NCBI GenBank assembly: GCA_003232915.1
Contig: QIKE01000086.1
Location: forward strand, 1 to 37,170
Direction of reading: 5' to 3'
DNA length: 37,170 nucleotides
Source of the DNA: Bacteroidota bacterium
Lineage (GTDB): Bacteria; Bacteroidota; Bacteroidia; Bacteroidales; F082
The position numbers were made by a program, and so were the translations under genes. The notes beneath the pieces were generated by a model. It was given only the letters and a program-made list of their open reading frames with translations. It was not told the origin of the DNA and did not search any database. Positions 1 to 9,390 of this stretch are shown one piece after another. How positions within the stretch are numbered: the stretch's first letter is position 1; each line of letters opens with the position of its first letter.

Positions 1-3
1 TGT

Positions 4-92
4 AGGTAACGTTTTGTTGTAATTTGGTTAAAAAATATTAAAACTTAAATATTCAATGTGTTAACGATTCCATTTTGACTGAATAGCTACAA
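4..92 (+). repeat. Left copy of an 89-nt inverted repeat (partner 36962-37050 on - strand)
   Basis: aggtaacgttttgttgtaattt... aligns ungapped with the reverse complement of 36962-37050; hand count 75/89 identical, first 22 nt identical. Confidence 0.8.
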
Positions 93-141
93 TTTCCTTA
101 ATTTCGCCTTTTCTTTTTTAGCAAAAAAAAATAATGCAGTT

Positions 142-1014
142 ATGGCAGAAAGAATAAGCAAGAAGTTTATAAAACAACAAAAAGCGGAAATTACCGAGCA
201 CTATGTTTATCGTCGGCTAACTTTGGTTTGCAAAGATGAAAAGAACAGGCAAATACTTGAAAATATTGCCAATGATGAATTTCGACATTACAAAATTTGG
301 CAAGGAATCACGGGAAGAGAAATAAAGCCTGATAAAACTAAAGTACTTTATTATGTTTGGCTTGCAAGAATATTGGGGCTAAGTTTTGCGCTTAAACTTA
401 TGGAAGGAGGGGAAGCCAATGCACAGCTTTTTTACGAAAAAGCAGCACAGCAATTTCCCGAAGTAAATCAAATACGGCAGGAAGAACAAGAACACGAAAA
501 CCAGCTGCTTATAGTACTAAAAGACAAAAGATTGGCATATGTTGGAGCGGTAGTACTCGGCCTTAACGATGCATTGGTGGAACTCACCGGTACACTCGCC
601 GGATTAAGTTTTGCCTTTTCGAAAACTACCGTAATCGGATTTACCGGTCTCATTATGGGAATAGCTGCTGCCCTGTCTATGGCGGCTTCGGGTTATTTGG
701 CATCGCAGGAAGAAGACGATAAAAAAGATATTAATCCGGTTACTGCAGCCGTTTATACCGGAGTAGCATATTTCCTCACCGTAGCTTTTCTTGTGATTCC
801 TTACTTTTTGTTTTCACAAGTTGATAATGCCCTTATTTCGATGCTTGTGGTTACTTTGTTGATTATTGCAGCATACAATTACTATATTTCGGTGGCCAAA
901 ACGGTGAACTTCCGTAAACGCTTTTTGTCTATGGCGTTTATTTCAATAGGAGTTGCCGCTATTTCTTTTGGTATCGGTTATTTTATCAAAGCCTATTTCG
1001 GTATTGATATGTAA
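142..1014 (+). CDS. VIT1/CCC1-family transporter with N-terminal ferritin-like (rubrerythrin) domain
   Basis: N-terminal ExxH-type helices (NDEFRHYKIW, EEQEHENQ) followed by VIT1-like membrane region (GAVVLGLNDALVELTGTLAGLSFA, GLIMGIAAALSMAASGYLASQEE). Confidence 0.85.
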   Translation: MAERISKKFIKQQKAEITEHYVYRRLTLVCKDEKNRQILENIANDEFRHYKIWQGITGREIKPDKTKVLYYVWLARILGLSFALKLMEGGEANAQLFYEKAAQQFPEVNQIRQEEQEHENQLLIVLKDKRLAYVGAVVLGLNDALVELTGTLAGLSFAFSKTTVIGFTGLIMGIAAALSMAASGYLASQEEDDKKDINPVTAAVYTGVAYFLTVAFLVIPYFLFSQVDNALISMLVVTLLIIAAYNYYISVAKTVNFRKRFLSMAFISIGVAAISFGIGYFIKAYFGIDM

Positions 1015-1019
1015 CCCCA

Positions 1020-1150
1020 TTATATAGTCCTTGTTACAAAACGTCAATTTCTTCGTTACGCTCGTTTTGAAGAATAGTTATTTACTCAAATAAACTTTTC
1101 AAACCTACGCAAGTTGCGCACTTAACGTTCTATGAATAGACACTATAAAA
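1020..1150. repeat. Intergenic MITE-like repeat copy A
   Basis: contains AAAACGTCAATTTCTTCGTTACGCTCG (1038-1064) and ends in AGACACTA (1138-1145), both shared with other copies; lies between convergent genes. Confidence 0.6.
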
Positions 1151-1174
1151 ATGGGGGGTTTTTTTTAGTAAAAA

Positions 1175-2656
1175 CTATTTATCGTTCTTGTTTACTCGCA
1201 TTTCACGTACAATTTTCGAATAGTTTTGTTCATTTATAAATTTTTTAAAATACTTATTTCCGTTAAGTCTTCCGGGTTCTGAAAAGCCCTTTGCAGCAGC
1301 TTTTTCCAACTCGAAAAGTACCTGCGAATTTTTTCCGGTCATCGAAAAAAGTTCTGCTCTCAGAAAATATACTTCTGGATTCCCTGGATCAGACAGCTTA
1401 TAAATCATCAGGAACTTTTGTGCTTCTTTCGTTTGGTTATTTTTCAAAGCGCGGTCGGCATAAAGATAGGAAATTAGGCTAAGATAATTAAGTAGGCGGC
1501 GATTCATCAGGCGCTGTTGGTCGCCGGCTATTTTAGCCTTGTTTATCAAATCATAAAGTTCCTGTTTCCACCACGAGCTATTTTTCGCTTCCATAGCTCG
1601 TGCCAAAACCTGTTGAGTTTTTGTCTCTTCCTTTTTTATCAAGAAAAATTGTTGCTGTTGTTTCCGGTAATTTTGATTTCCGGTTAGCTTGATAAGGCGC
1701 TTTTGGTAAGAAGATATATCCTGTAAACCTTTTGTAAAATCAATTATTTTTTGGCAGATTGTGGCAGCTTGCAAAAAATTGCCTCTGGTCTCGGCCTGCT
1801 GTAATAGACTGTCGTTTTTTTCAACAAAATGTTTGATAACACTTTTGCTCACAACAGTTTTCTTTTGTTGCATAGCGCTGAGTTGCAGCAAGGTAAAAGC
1901 TTCATCCATAACATTAAACGGTGGCCACTCGTGTTTCCCATCGAAAACAAGTAAGCTGTGCTGCAAACCTAAGGTCGAAAGCTCGTTGTTGAGTGCTTTC
2001 ATTTCAAGATAATTAAAATCTTTGTTGCCCACAATACCTATAAGAGTACAAGTAGTATTGGGCTGCCGGTTAGTTTGAGGCAATCCGGCGGCACAGGCAA
2101 TTACTCCTGCAATGTTTTTGTTATAAAGACAGATACCCGAAGCAATTCGTGCTCCACCCGAAAAACCAGCAGTATAAATTCTGTCAGGGTTGATGTTACA
2201 CCGCTGCTCTACATCTTCCATAAAATGATATATAATTGCATTACGTTGTCCGGCAGTCTGTCCATTTTTCGAATTGTTAGATCCGGCAAGTATCCAACCG
2301 TATTTATCGGCCAACAAATGGTACTTTTTTATTGGAAGTACACCGCGAGCATGGGCATCGAAGAAGAAAACTACAGGAGTTTGTTTTTCGCTTTGATAAT
2401 TTTCGGGAAGATATATGGCATATCGGTATGCCGTATCTTTCAAAGCTTTAACATTTTCGAGTATTTTAGCTTTTTCAAAAGGTTGTGGTATATAATTATT
2501 GCTTTGTTTTTTAACGGGTTTTTGCGAGTTGTTGCAACTGCCAATCATAACCATTATAATCAAACCCGACAACAAAACACTGGCAAAACGAAATAACCTC
2601 TTACCGGTTTTTATTTTATGGCCTGTTTTTCGACAAATATTTAATTGTATAAACAT
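1175..2656 (-). CDS. Secreted lipoprotein: alpha/beta hydrolase (PHB-depolymerase/esterase-like) plus C-terminal TPR-like helices
   Basis: lipobox-like MVMIGSC; nucleophile elbow AGFSGGARIA; candidate His in GKHEWPP; helical repeat-like C-terminus. Confidence 0.65.
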   Translation of the reverse strand: MFIQLNICRKTGHKIKTGKRLFRFASVLLSGLIIMVMIGSCNNSQKPVKKQSNNYIPQPFEKAKILENVKALKDTAYRYAIYLPENYQSEKQTPVVFFFDAHARGVLPIKKYHLLADKYGWILAGSNNSKNGQTAGQRNAIIYHFMEDVEQRCNINPDRIYTAGFSGGARIASGICLYNKNIAGVIACAAGLPQTNRQPNTTCTLIGIVGNKDFNYLEMKALNNELSTLGLQHSLLVFDGKHEWPPFNVMDEAFTLLQLSAMQQKKTVVSKSVIKHFVEKNDSLLQQAETRGNFLQAATICQKIIDFTKGLQDISSYQKRLIKLTGNQNYRKQQQQFFLIKKEETKTQQVLARAMEAKNSSWWKQELYDLINKAKIAGDQQRLMNRRLLNYLSLISYLYADRALKNNQTKEAQKFLMIYKLSDPGNPEVYFLRAELFSMTGKNSQVLFELEKAAAKGFSEPGRLNGNKYFKKFINEQNYSKIVREMRVNKNDK

Positions 2657-2703
2657 TACATATTATTGTTATTTTTGTACCAAATAATTCGGTATAAACA
2701 TCT

Positions 2704-3234
2704 ATGAATAAAACTTTCAAAAGTACAATTTATCTTAATACACTTTTTTTGTCATTGTTAATTATAACAATATTTTTACCTTCTTGCGGGGTATATTCTT
2801 TTACGGGAGCCTCTATTCCTCCTGAAGCTAAAACAATATCAATACAATATTTCCAAAACCAGGCAACGCTTATCGAACCAACTCTAAGTCCTACTTTTAC
2901 CAACACTATTCGCGACCAGTTTACTTCGCAAACCAATTTACATCTGGTTGACAAAAACGGCGATCTTGCCCTCGAAGGAGAAATAACGGATTATAAGGTT
3001 ACTCCCGAGGCTATTCAGGGCAACCAAACCGCTGCCATGAACAGGGTTACCATTACCGTAAACGTACGTTTTACTAACAAGTTTGAACCTGATAAAGATT
3101 TTGAAACCAAATTCACCCAATTTAGAAGCTATCTCTCCACCGAAGATTTCAACTCCGTAAAAGAACAACTTATTGATCAGATAACCTCAGATATATCAGA
3201 TAATATTTTTAACAAAGCAGTAGTTAATTGGTAA
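2704..3234 (+). CDS. lptE: LptE family LPS-assembly lipoprotein
   Basis: lipobox LPSCGVYSFTGASIPPEAKTISIQYFQNQA... matches the Bacteroidota LptE pattern; about 176 aa. Confidence 0.8.
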   Translation: MNKTFKSTIYLNTLFLSLLIITIFLPSCGVYSFTGASIPPEAKTISIQYFQNQATLIEPTLSPTFTNTIRDQFTSQTNLHLVDKNGDLALEGEITDYKVTPEAIQGNQTAAMNRVTITVNVRFTNKFEPDKDFETKFTQFRSYLSTEDFNSVKEQLIDQITSDISDNIFNKAVVNW

Positions 3235-3346
3235 AATATTTGGGGGAAATAACCATAAATGAAAGAATTGTTAACTATTAAATTTATTAAATCCCATAGT
3301 TTTTCCACCAGTCCGTAACTCCCTCACTAGGTGCTTGTATTATAGA

Positions 3347-3494
3347 TAATTAGACTTGCTAATTAGCCTCTATTTCTGGAAAACTGTCAGGAAACGTCAA
3401 GTACGATGCTTGCGAAGCTTTGAAAGCTATGAATTCATTAGAGTAAATGATTTGTCCTCAAAGCGAAGGTAAGGAAGAAATTGACGTTTTCCAG
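3347..3494. repeat. Intergenic palindromic repeat copy C
   Basis: hairpin taattag-acttg-ctaatta (3347-3365), inverted arms GGAAACGTCAA (about 3390-3400) / TTGACGTTTTCC (3481-3492), and AAAACGTCAATTTCTT on the - strand (3475-3490). Confidence 0.55.
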
Positions 3495-3559
3495 CAAGTA
3501 TTATTTAGAATTGCACAAAATTATTTCTTAAATTTCTGTTATTAAAGCTGATGAAATAT

Positions 3560-3567
3560 TATTTTTG
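3560..3567 (+). promoter_or_regulatory. Candidate Bacteroidota -7 box (TATTTTTG) for lpdA
   Basis: matches TAnnTTTG, 28 nt before the ATG at 3596. Confidence 0.4.
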
Positions 3568-3595
3568 CAGTTCGTTAACACAAAAAATTTGACAA

Positions 3596-4987
3596 ATGAA
3601 GTATGATATTTTAATATTGGGTAGCGGACCGGGAGGTTATGTAGCTGCCATACGTGCTGCACAACTCAATAAAAAAGTAGGGGTGATCGAAAAAGCCGAA
3701 ATTGGCGGTATTTGTCTCAACTGGGGCTGTATTCCTACCAAGGCACTCTTAAAAAGTGCACAAGTATTCAATTATGCACGCCACGCAGTTGACTACGGTG
3801 TAAATATTGAAGGCGACATCCGTCCCGACCTTGCAGCTATGGTACAACGAAGCCGGCAGGTTGCCGATGGAATGAGCAAAGGAGTTCAATATCTTTTCAA
3901 GAAAAACAAAATCGACTTAATAAAAGGCACTGGTAAAGTTCTTCCTGGAAAAAAAATGGAAGTTACCGATACGGAAGGTAACACTACCGTTTACGAGACC
4001 GGAAACATTATTATTGCTACAGGTGCACGCTCAAAAGAAGTGCATAGTCTTCCACAAGACGGCAAAAAAATCATAGGATACCGGCAAGCTATGACACTGA
4101 AAAAACTTCCACAAAAAATGGTGGTTGTGGGTTCTGGTGCTATAGGTTCCGAATTTGCCTATTTTTACAATAGTCTTGGTGTAGAAGTAACACTTGTGGA
4201 ATTCTTGCCCAATGTTGTTCCACTCGAAGATGAAGAAGTGTCGAAACAACTGGCCCGCTCTTTTAAAAAAGCCAAAATTAAAATAATGCTCAATTCGTCA
4301 GTGGAAAGTGTCGACACAAGCGGTGAATTGTGCCAAGTGCAAATAAAAACAAAGAAAGGGATGGAAACTATTGAAGCCGGCATAGTGCTTTCGGCTGTTG
4401 GAATTGCAACTAACCTTGAAGGAATTGGTCTTGAAGAGGCAGGCATAAAAACAGAAATGGGAAAAGTACTTGTCGATGATTTTTATAAAACCAATGTACC
4501 CGGTTATTTTGCTATTGGCGACATTGTGCATGGCCCGGCACTTGCCCATATGGCTTCGCACGAAGGCATTACCTGTGTCGAAAAAATTGCCGGCCTCGAC
4601 GTCGAACCTATCAACTATGGCAACATTCCGGCTTGTACATACACCTCTCCCGAAGTAGCAAGCGTTGGCCTAAGCGAAAAAGCCGCCAAAGAAGCCGGTT
4701 ACGAAATAAAAGTAGGGAAATTCCCATTTACCGCCTCGGGCAAAGCAAGTGCCAACGGAAAAAAAGAAGGTTTTGTAAAAGTAATTTTCGACGCAAAATA
4801 TGGCGAATGGCTCGGCTGCCATATGATTGGTGAAAATGTTACCGAAATGATTGCTGAAGTAGTTGTAGCCCGCAAACTCGAAACTACTGGCCGCGAAATC
4901 ATCAAATCAATTCATCCGCATCCTACTATGTCCGAAGCTATTATGGAAGCTGTTGCCGATGCTTATGGCGAAGTCATTCATCTGTAA
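3596..4987 (+). CDS. lpdA: Dihydrolipoyl dehydrogenase
   Basis: GSGPGGYVAAIRAAQL, redox motif GGICLNWGCIPTKALL, C-terminal HPHPTMSEAIMEA. Confidence 0.95.
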   Translation: MKYDILILGSGPGGYVAAIRAAQLNKKVGVIEKAEIGGICLNWGCIPTKALLKSAQVFNYARHAVDYGVNIEGDIRPDLAAMVQRSRQVADGMSKGVQYLFKKNKIDLIKGTGKVLPGKKMEVTDTEGNTTVYETGNIIIATGARSKEVHSLPQDGKKIIGYRQAMTLKKLPQKMVVVGSGAIGSEFAYFYNSLGVEVTLVEFLPNVVPLEDEEVSKQLARSFKKAKIKIMLNSSVESVDTSGELCQVQIKTKKGMETIEAGIVLSAVGIATNLEGIGLEEAGIKTEMGKVLVDDFYKTNVPGYFAIGDIVHGPALAHMASHEGITCVEKIAGLDVEPINYGNIPACTYTSPEVASVGLSEKAAKEAGYEIKVGKFPFTASGKASANGKKEGFVKVIFDAKYGEWLGCHMIGENVTEMIAEVVVARKLETTGREIIKSIHPHPTMSEAIMEAVADAYGEVIHL

Positions 4988-5002
4988 ATATCTTTTCGGA
5001 TA

Positions 5003-5021
5003 AAAAAACATCTTGTTTTTT
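5003..5021 (+). terminator. Possible terminator hairpin after lpdA
   Basis: aaaaaac-atctt-gtttttt, 7-bp AT-rich stem immediately downstream of the stop codon. Confidence 0.35.
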
Positions 5022-5119
5022 GCTACGAAATCAGAGACGTTTTTCTGTTTCATACAACAATTTTTGTACATTCGTTTTCCCGCTAAGAATTTTACCCGAA
5101 TTGTTGTTATAAATTACTT

Positions 5120-5746
5120 CTATGCTTTTAGTTTCTTCTTTTTCTTTCTTCGCTTTCTTTTCAGATGCGAAGTGACGAGGTAAACGGCTTTTGCAATATT
5201 TGAGGTAGTAACCATTGAATGATAAGCACTTGAAATAAATTTACGTGCAAGATTTTGAAAATTAAAAACTGTTCCGAGCTCTACAAGTTTTTTCCGGATG
5301 ACTGCCTCCTGTTTTTCCGTTTTTTCTTTCGTCAAACGGATATAAGCATCAAGTTCCTCCGGTTTGGAAATAATACGCTGTTTCGTTATGCTTGATTCAT
5401 CGTTAAATAAGGCTTCACCGAAATCTTTTCTGAATTTAGAAAATATCAAAGACTCACGGAAAAGATATACCAATATTCCGATTACAAGATAAAAACCACC
5501 GGCTATCAGATATCCCTGTGCCACCGAACCGTACATCACTTCCCACCAATTGGCAAAAGAAAATGTAAAAAATAACAGGGCAAAACCAAAAATTCCTCCA
5601 AGAGTCAACGACAGAAACAATTGTCCCGTAAACTCACCGGCTTTTTTTACGAAAACGGCTTTGTTTAGTTTAAGCTGCAACTCTAAATACTGCTTAAACT
5701 CTTCCAAAGCCGTTTTCAAAGATTGATTCAGATCCGTATTTTCCAT
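5120..5746 (-). CDS. Membrane protein, phage-holin/DUF1469-like
   Basis: amphipathic N-terminus followed by two TM segments (LFLSLTLGGIFGFALLFFTF, YLIAGGFYLVIGILVYLF); adjacent to YtxH. Confidence 0.5.
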   Translation of the reverse strand: MENTDLNQSLKTALEEFKQYLELQLKLNKAVFVKKAGEFTGQLFLSLTLGGIFGFALLFFTFSFANWWEVMYGSVAQGYLIAGGFYLVIGILVYLFRESLIFSKFRKDFGEALFNDESSITKQRIISKPEELDAYIRLTKEKTEKQEAVIRKKLVELGTVFNFQNLARKFISSAYHSMVTTSNIAKAVYLVTSHLKRKRRKKKKKLKA

Positions 5747-5751
5747 AAGTT

Positions 5752-6024
5752 TTAAGCTTCTTTAGCAGTAGCTTTTTTTACGTCTTCCAAAACTTCGGAA
5801 CCTGTTTTCTTCACGTCTTCCAAAACATCGGTTATGGTTTCTTTCAAATCTTCGAATTTCTCAGAAAGATCTTCCGATATCTCTTTTGTTTTGTCCACCA
5901 GTTTTTTACGCGTTTCATCCCCCGCTTCGGGAGCAAACAACAAACCGGCCAATGCCCCTATTGCGCCACCTATAATCAGGCCCGAAAAAAAGGCAAACCC
6001 CGAATGTGAACTATTTTCGCTCAT
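5752..6024 (-). CDS. YtxH domain-containing protein
   Basis: FFSGLIIGGAIGALAGLLFAPEAGDETRKKL; start chosen at MSENSS rather than the upstream in-frame M of the ORF track. Confidence 0.75.
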   Translation of the reverse strand: MSENSSHSGFAFFSGLIIGGAIGALAGLLFAPEAGDETRKKLVDKTKEISEDLSEKFEDLKETITDVLEDVKKTGSEVLEDVKKATAKEA

Positions 6025-6145
6025 TTGTTTATTTATTAAAAAGTTTAATATTTTAAAAACAATCAATCATCCTCTTCATTATTTGTAATAAAAAAAATCT
6101 TAAATTTTTTCCGTTAATTAAATAACTCCATTTCCGGTAAAAAGG

Positions 6146-7249
6146 TTACATTCGAGCAGTTAAAAATTTCACAAGTTTCATATGATCCATAAACTGCCGA
6201 GCAACAACCTTAATAACAGTATAAAGAGGGATAGCAAGAATCATACCGACAACTCCCGCAAGCTTGCCTCCCATAATGATTACAAGAAAAACTTCTACAG
6301 GATGGGCTTTTACACTTTTCGAATAAATCTGCGGCTGCAAAACAAAATTGTCAACAAGGTTAGCACTGGCAAAAGTAAGAATCACAAAAAAGGATGTGGC
6401 CAGCAAACTGTCATATTGACCCATTCCCAATACCGAGAGATCTGCTAAAATGACACCAAGTGAGGCGCCGATAAGCGGACCTAAATAAGGGATAATATTC
6501 ATAAGTCCACCAAGAAAACCGATAAGAATAGCATTGGGAACTCCAAGGATGAGCAAACCAACAGTTTCGAGAGTCATCATAATGCCTACTTCAATGAGGA
6601 TGCCATGAAAATACCGGATAAGCAATATTTTTGAGTCGGATAATACACTACTCATATTTTTAACGTGTTTTTCGGGAGTCAGCATCAGTAAGAAGTTTTT
6701 TACAAGACTGTCGTCGGCCATCAGATAAAAAGTAAGAAACAAAATGATGAAAATACCCATCACTACCGAGCCGGTAGCACCCACAAAACTGGCAAAAATA
6801 TTGGTGAATTTTGTTAAATCAACAAGCTCGGTAAGTTGTTGCTGAAAATAAGTAGTTAGCGAATCTCCGGGATTGACAACACCGTATTGCACTAAAAACT
6901 GATAAAAAGAGTCAAGCGACTTTCTGAAATATCCTGCAACAGCATCAAGATTTATTGAGGCAATTACGTTAGCCTGTTGTATGATTAACGGAACAACAAC
7001 AAGAATAAACAAACTTACAATAAAAAGGATAACAAAAAGAGTTATTCCTACACTCACGGAATGTAGTATTTGCTTTTTGCCTAATTTAATTTTGTCAATA
7101 CGCTTGACGAGAGGTTGACCTATCATTGAAATAAATGTAGCCGCAATAATGTAACCCACCAAATCGGAAAAATACCATATCATAAAAGAAATGATTGCAA
7201 ATCCGGCAATAGGTTTCAAAATATCAAAATACTTTCTTTGGTTCGACAT
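6146..7249 (-). CDS. AI-2E family transporter
   Basis: multi-TM with GGLMNIIPYLGPLIGASLGVILA and NFVLQPQIYSKSVKAHPVEVFLVIIMGGKLAGVVGMILAIPLYTVIKV. Confidence 0.85.
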   Translation of the reverse strand: MSNQRKYFDILKPIAGFAIISFMIWYFSDLVGYIIAATFISMIGQPLVKRIDKIKLGKKQILHSVSVGITLFVILFIVSLFILVVVPLIIQQANVIASINLDAVAGYFRKSLDSFYQFLVQYGVVNPGDSLTTYFQQQLTELVDLTKFTNIFASFVGATGSVVMGIFIILFLTFYLMADDSLVKNFLLMLTPEKHVKNMSSVLSDSKILLIRYFHGILIEVGIMMTLETVGLLILGVPNAILIGFLGGLMNIIPYLGPLIGASLGVILADLSVLGMGQYDSLLATSFFVILTFASANLVDNFVLQPQIYSKSVKAHPVEVFLVIIMGGKLAGVVGMILAIPLYTVIKVVARQFMDHMKLVKFLTARM

Positions 7250-7936
7250 AAATTTTAATTTGAAGATTTATTTGGATTTCACAGTTCTCTTGCTTTAGCA
7301 ATTTTTTGGTAAAAATATGGAATTATTGCTAATCATAAAAATGGTCTTTTAAATTTTTTATTAAACGTTAATAAATTTTTAAAAGTAAATAAACAACCTT
7401 CTTTGAAAGCAGCTTTAGTTTGTCCCTATAAGTCGCTTTTTAGCATTTCCTTTATTTTGAATATAGAACTCCGGTTAACAATTTTAGAATCTCGAAATTT
7501 AATTTACCTCTTAAATCATGATGCGTTAATCATGGTTCATCCTTCAATTTATCTCAATAAACAGAAAGGTATAGCTAAGAAAAGAACATTACCCGTCCCA
7601 AAGTATATGGTTTTCCAAATTGAAAATAAAACAAAAAAGGCTGTGCTTAAACGGCAAGCGTCTTAATTGCCTACGAATGCAATCAGTCAAAAACGGGTTG
7701 ATTACACGCGAAAACAAAAACTTCCGGTATGGCATAGTCTTAACGAACGACTGCATACTACGACTTGCGTAAAAAGCATCATTTTCAAATATGGGTTATT
7801 AACAATTTTCCAAAAGTCACTTTGTTAATAAGTTGTTTTGGACGGATGACCATTTGAGTTTTTCTCTGAAACACAACAAAATGAAAAGGTCCTTTTTTCA
7901 GAAAACTGTTGAAATATGTAACCTTTTTTTAACAAA

Positions 7937-7976
7937 GTGGTAAAATGTGGGACTTTGTGTTTAAAAGTGGGAATTT
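7937..7976 (+). promoter_or_regulatory. Putative MraZ operator: four 10-nt-phased GTGG-type boxes
   Basis: GTGGTAAAAT/GTGGGACTTT/GTGTTTAAAA/GTGGGAATTT starting at 7937, 7947, 7957 and 7967, directly upstream of mraZ. Confidence 0.65.
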
Positions 7977-8008
7977 AATACTATATTTACACCTTAAAAT
8001 CGTAAAGC

Positions 8009-8479
8009 GTGATTAATTTAATCGGACAAGCAGAAAGCAAACTTGATACGAAGGGAAGATTCTTATTTCCAGCGAAGTACAAGGGTCAGCTCAAAGAACT
8101 CGTCAACGAAGGATTTGTACTGAAGAGGAGCATTTATAAAAAATGTCTTGAGCTTTTCACTATGGAGGGATGGAAAAGCGAGTCGGCTATACTCAACAAG
8201 TTGAATTTGTTTAAACGAAAGAATGCGATTTTCGTAACGAAATTTATGGCCGGTGTCAGGTTGGTTGAGTTAGATAATGCAGGCAGATTGCTTGTTTCCA
8301 AGGATTTAATGCAATATGGCGGTTTATCTAAAAATATCGTCCTTACATCGGTTAAAAACAAGATAGAAATTTGGGACAAAGAGGCTTACGAAATCTTTGT
8401 AGCATTCGAAACCGAACAAGAACAGGAAGATCTCGCCAACCTCGCAGAAGAGGTGCTTGGCAACTTTGATAACGAGTAA
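8009..8479 (+). CDS. mraZ: Transcriptional regulator MraZ
   Basis: about 156 aa, SKLDTKGRFLFPAKYK and RLVELDNAGRLLVSKDL; GTG start; first gene of dcw cluster. Confidence 0.93.
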   Translation: MINLIGQAESKLDTKGRFLFPAKYKGQLKELVNEGFVLKRSIYKKCLELFTMEGWKSESAILNKLNLFKRKNAIFVTKFMAGVRLVELDNAGRLLVSKDLMQYGGLSKNIVLTSVKNKIEIWDKEAYEIFVAFETEQEQEDLANLAEEVLGNFDNE

Positions 8480-8487
8480 GGAAAAAT

Positions 8488-9390
8488 ATGTATCACGATC
8501 CGGTATTATTACATAAAAGCGTAGAAGGTCTAAACATCAAAACTGATGGGACCTATGTTGATGTTACTTTTGGAGGTGGCGGTCATTCGGTTGAAATACT
8601 TAAACTACTCGGTAAAAAAGGCAGGCTATTAACTTTTGATCAGGATAAAGAAACATTAAGAAACATTCCCGACGACAAACGATTAGTTTTTATTAACCGG
8701 AATTTTCGCTACTTGAAAAATTTTCTTCGTCTTTATGATGCTTTACCGATTGACGGTTTGCTGGCTGATCTTGGTGTTTCGTCGTATCAGTTCGATAAGG
8801 CAGAAAGGGGATTTTCAACCCGCTTCAACGGTCCGCTTGATATGCGGATGAATGAAAACCAAAATCGATCGGCTGCAGATGTGGTAAACACCTATGAGGA
8901 AAACGAGTTAAACAATATTTTCAAACTATACGGTGAATTGAAAAACAGCCGCTGTATTGCCAAACGAATAATCAGTACGCGCAAGGTTAAACCCATTACA
9001 ACCACTTTTGAATTGATTGAAACTGTTAGTCCTTGTATTCCGGCGCTTAAAAGAAATAAATTTCTTGCGATGATTTTTCAGGCTTTACGTATCGAAGTCA
9101 ATCAGGAGTTGGAGGTGTTGAAAGAAATGCTGAATCAAACTGCAGAGGTGTTACGGCCAAAAGGTCGTATGGTTATTATCTCTTATCACTCCCTTGAAGA
9201 TAGACTAGTAAAAAATTTTGTTAAAACCGGTAATTTCAGGGGTATTTTACAACAAGATTTTTTCGGTAATCCCATTGTAAAATTCAAACCTATTTACCGC
9301 AAAGCCATTATGCCCGACGATGCAGAAATAGCAGTCAATCCACGGGCACGCTCGGCAAAATTAAGAATAGCAGAAAAAACTAACCAATGA
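8488..9390 (+). CDS. rsmH: 16S rRNA (cytosine(1402)-N(4))-methyltransferase
   Basis: HDPVLLHKSVEGL, DVTFGGGGHS, GLLADLGVSSYQFD, RSAKLRIAEK. Confidence 0.96.
   Translation: MYHDPVLLHKSVEGLNIKTDGTYVDVTFGGGGHSVEILKLLGKKGRLLTFDQDKETLRNIPDDKRLVFINRNFRYLKNFLRLYDALPIDGLLADLGVSSYQFDKAERGFSTRFNGPLDMRMNENQNRSAADVVNTYEENELNNIFKLYGELKNSRCIAKRIISTRKVKPITTTFELIETVSPCIPALKRNKFLAMIFQALRIEVNQELEVLKEMLNQTAEVLRPKGRMVIISYHSLEDRLVKNFVKTGNFRGILQQDFFGNPIVKFKPIYRKAIMPDDAEIAVNPRARSAKLRIAEKTNQ

Noticed and set aside
468-653. Antisense 61-aa ORF inside the VIT1-like gene, and the many similar antisense/out-of-frame ORFs across lpdA, murE, murD, ftsA and ftsZ
   Set aside because: They lie opposite strongly supported genes, have low-complexity or Ser/Pro/Cys-rich translations and no recognisable motifs; typical shadow ORFs.
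1175-2656. Esterase-TPR lipoprotein as a novel system
   Set aside because: Intact nucleophile elbow and lipobox; fits common Bacteroidota secreted hydrolases, with no unusual partner genes.
7403-7666. 87-aa ORF in the gap before mraZ
   Set aside because: No domain signal, and its coding appearance is weak; kept only as part of the unexplained-gap finding.
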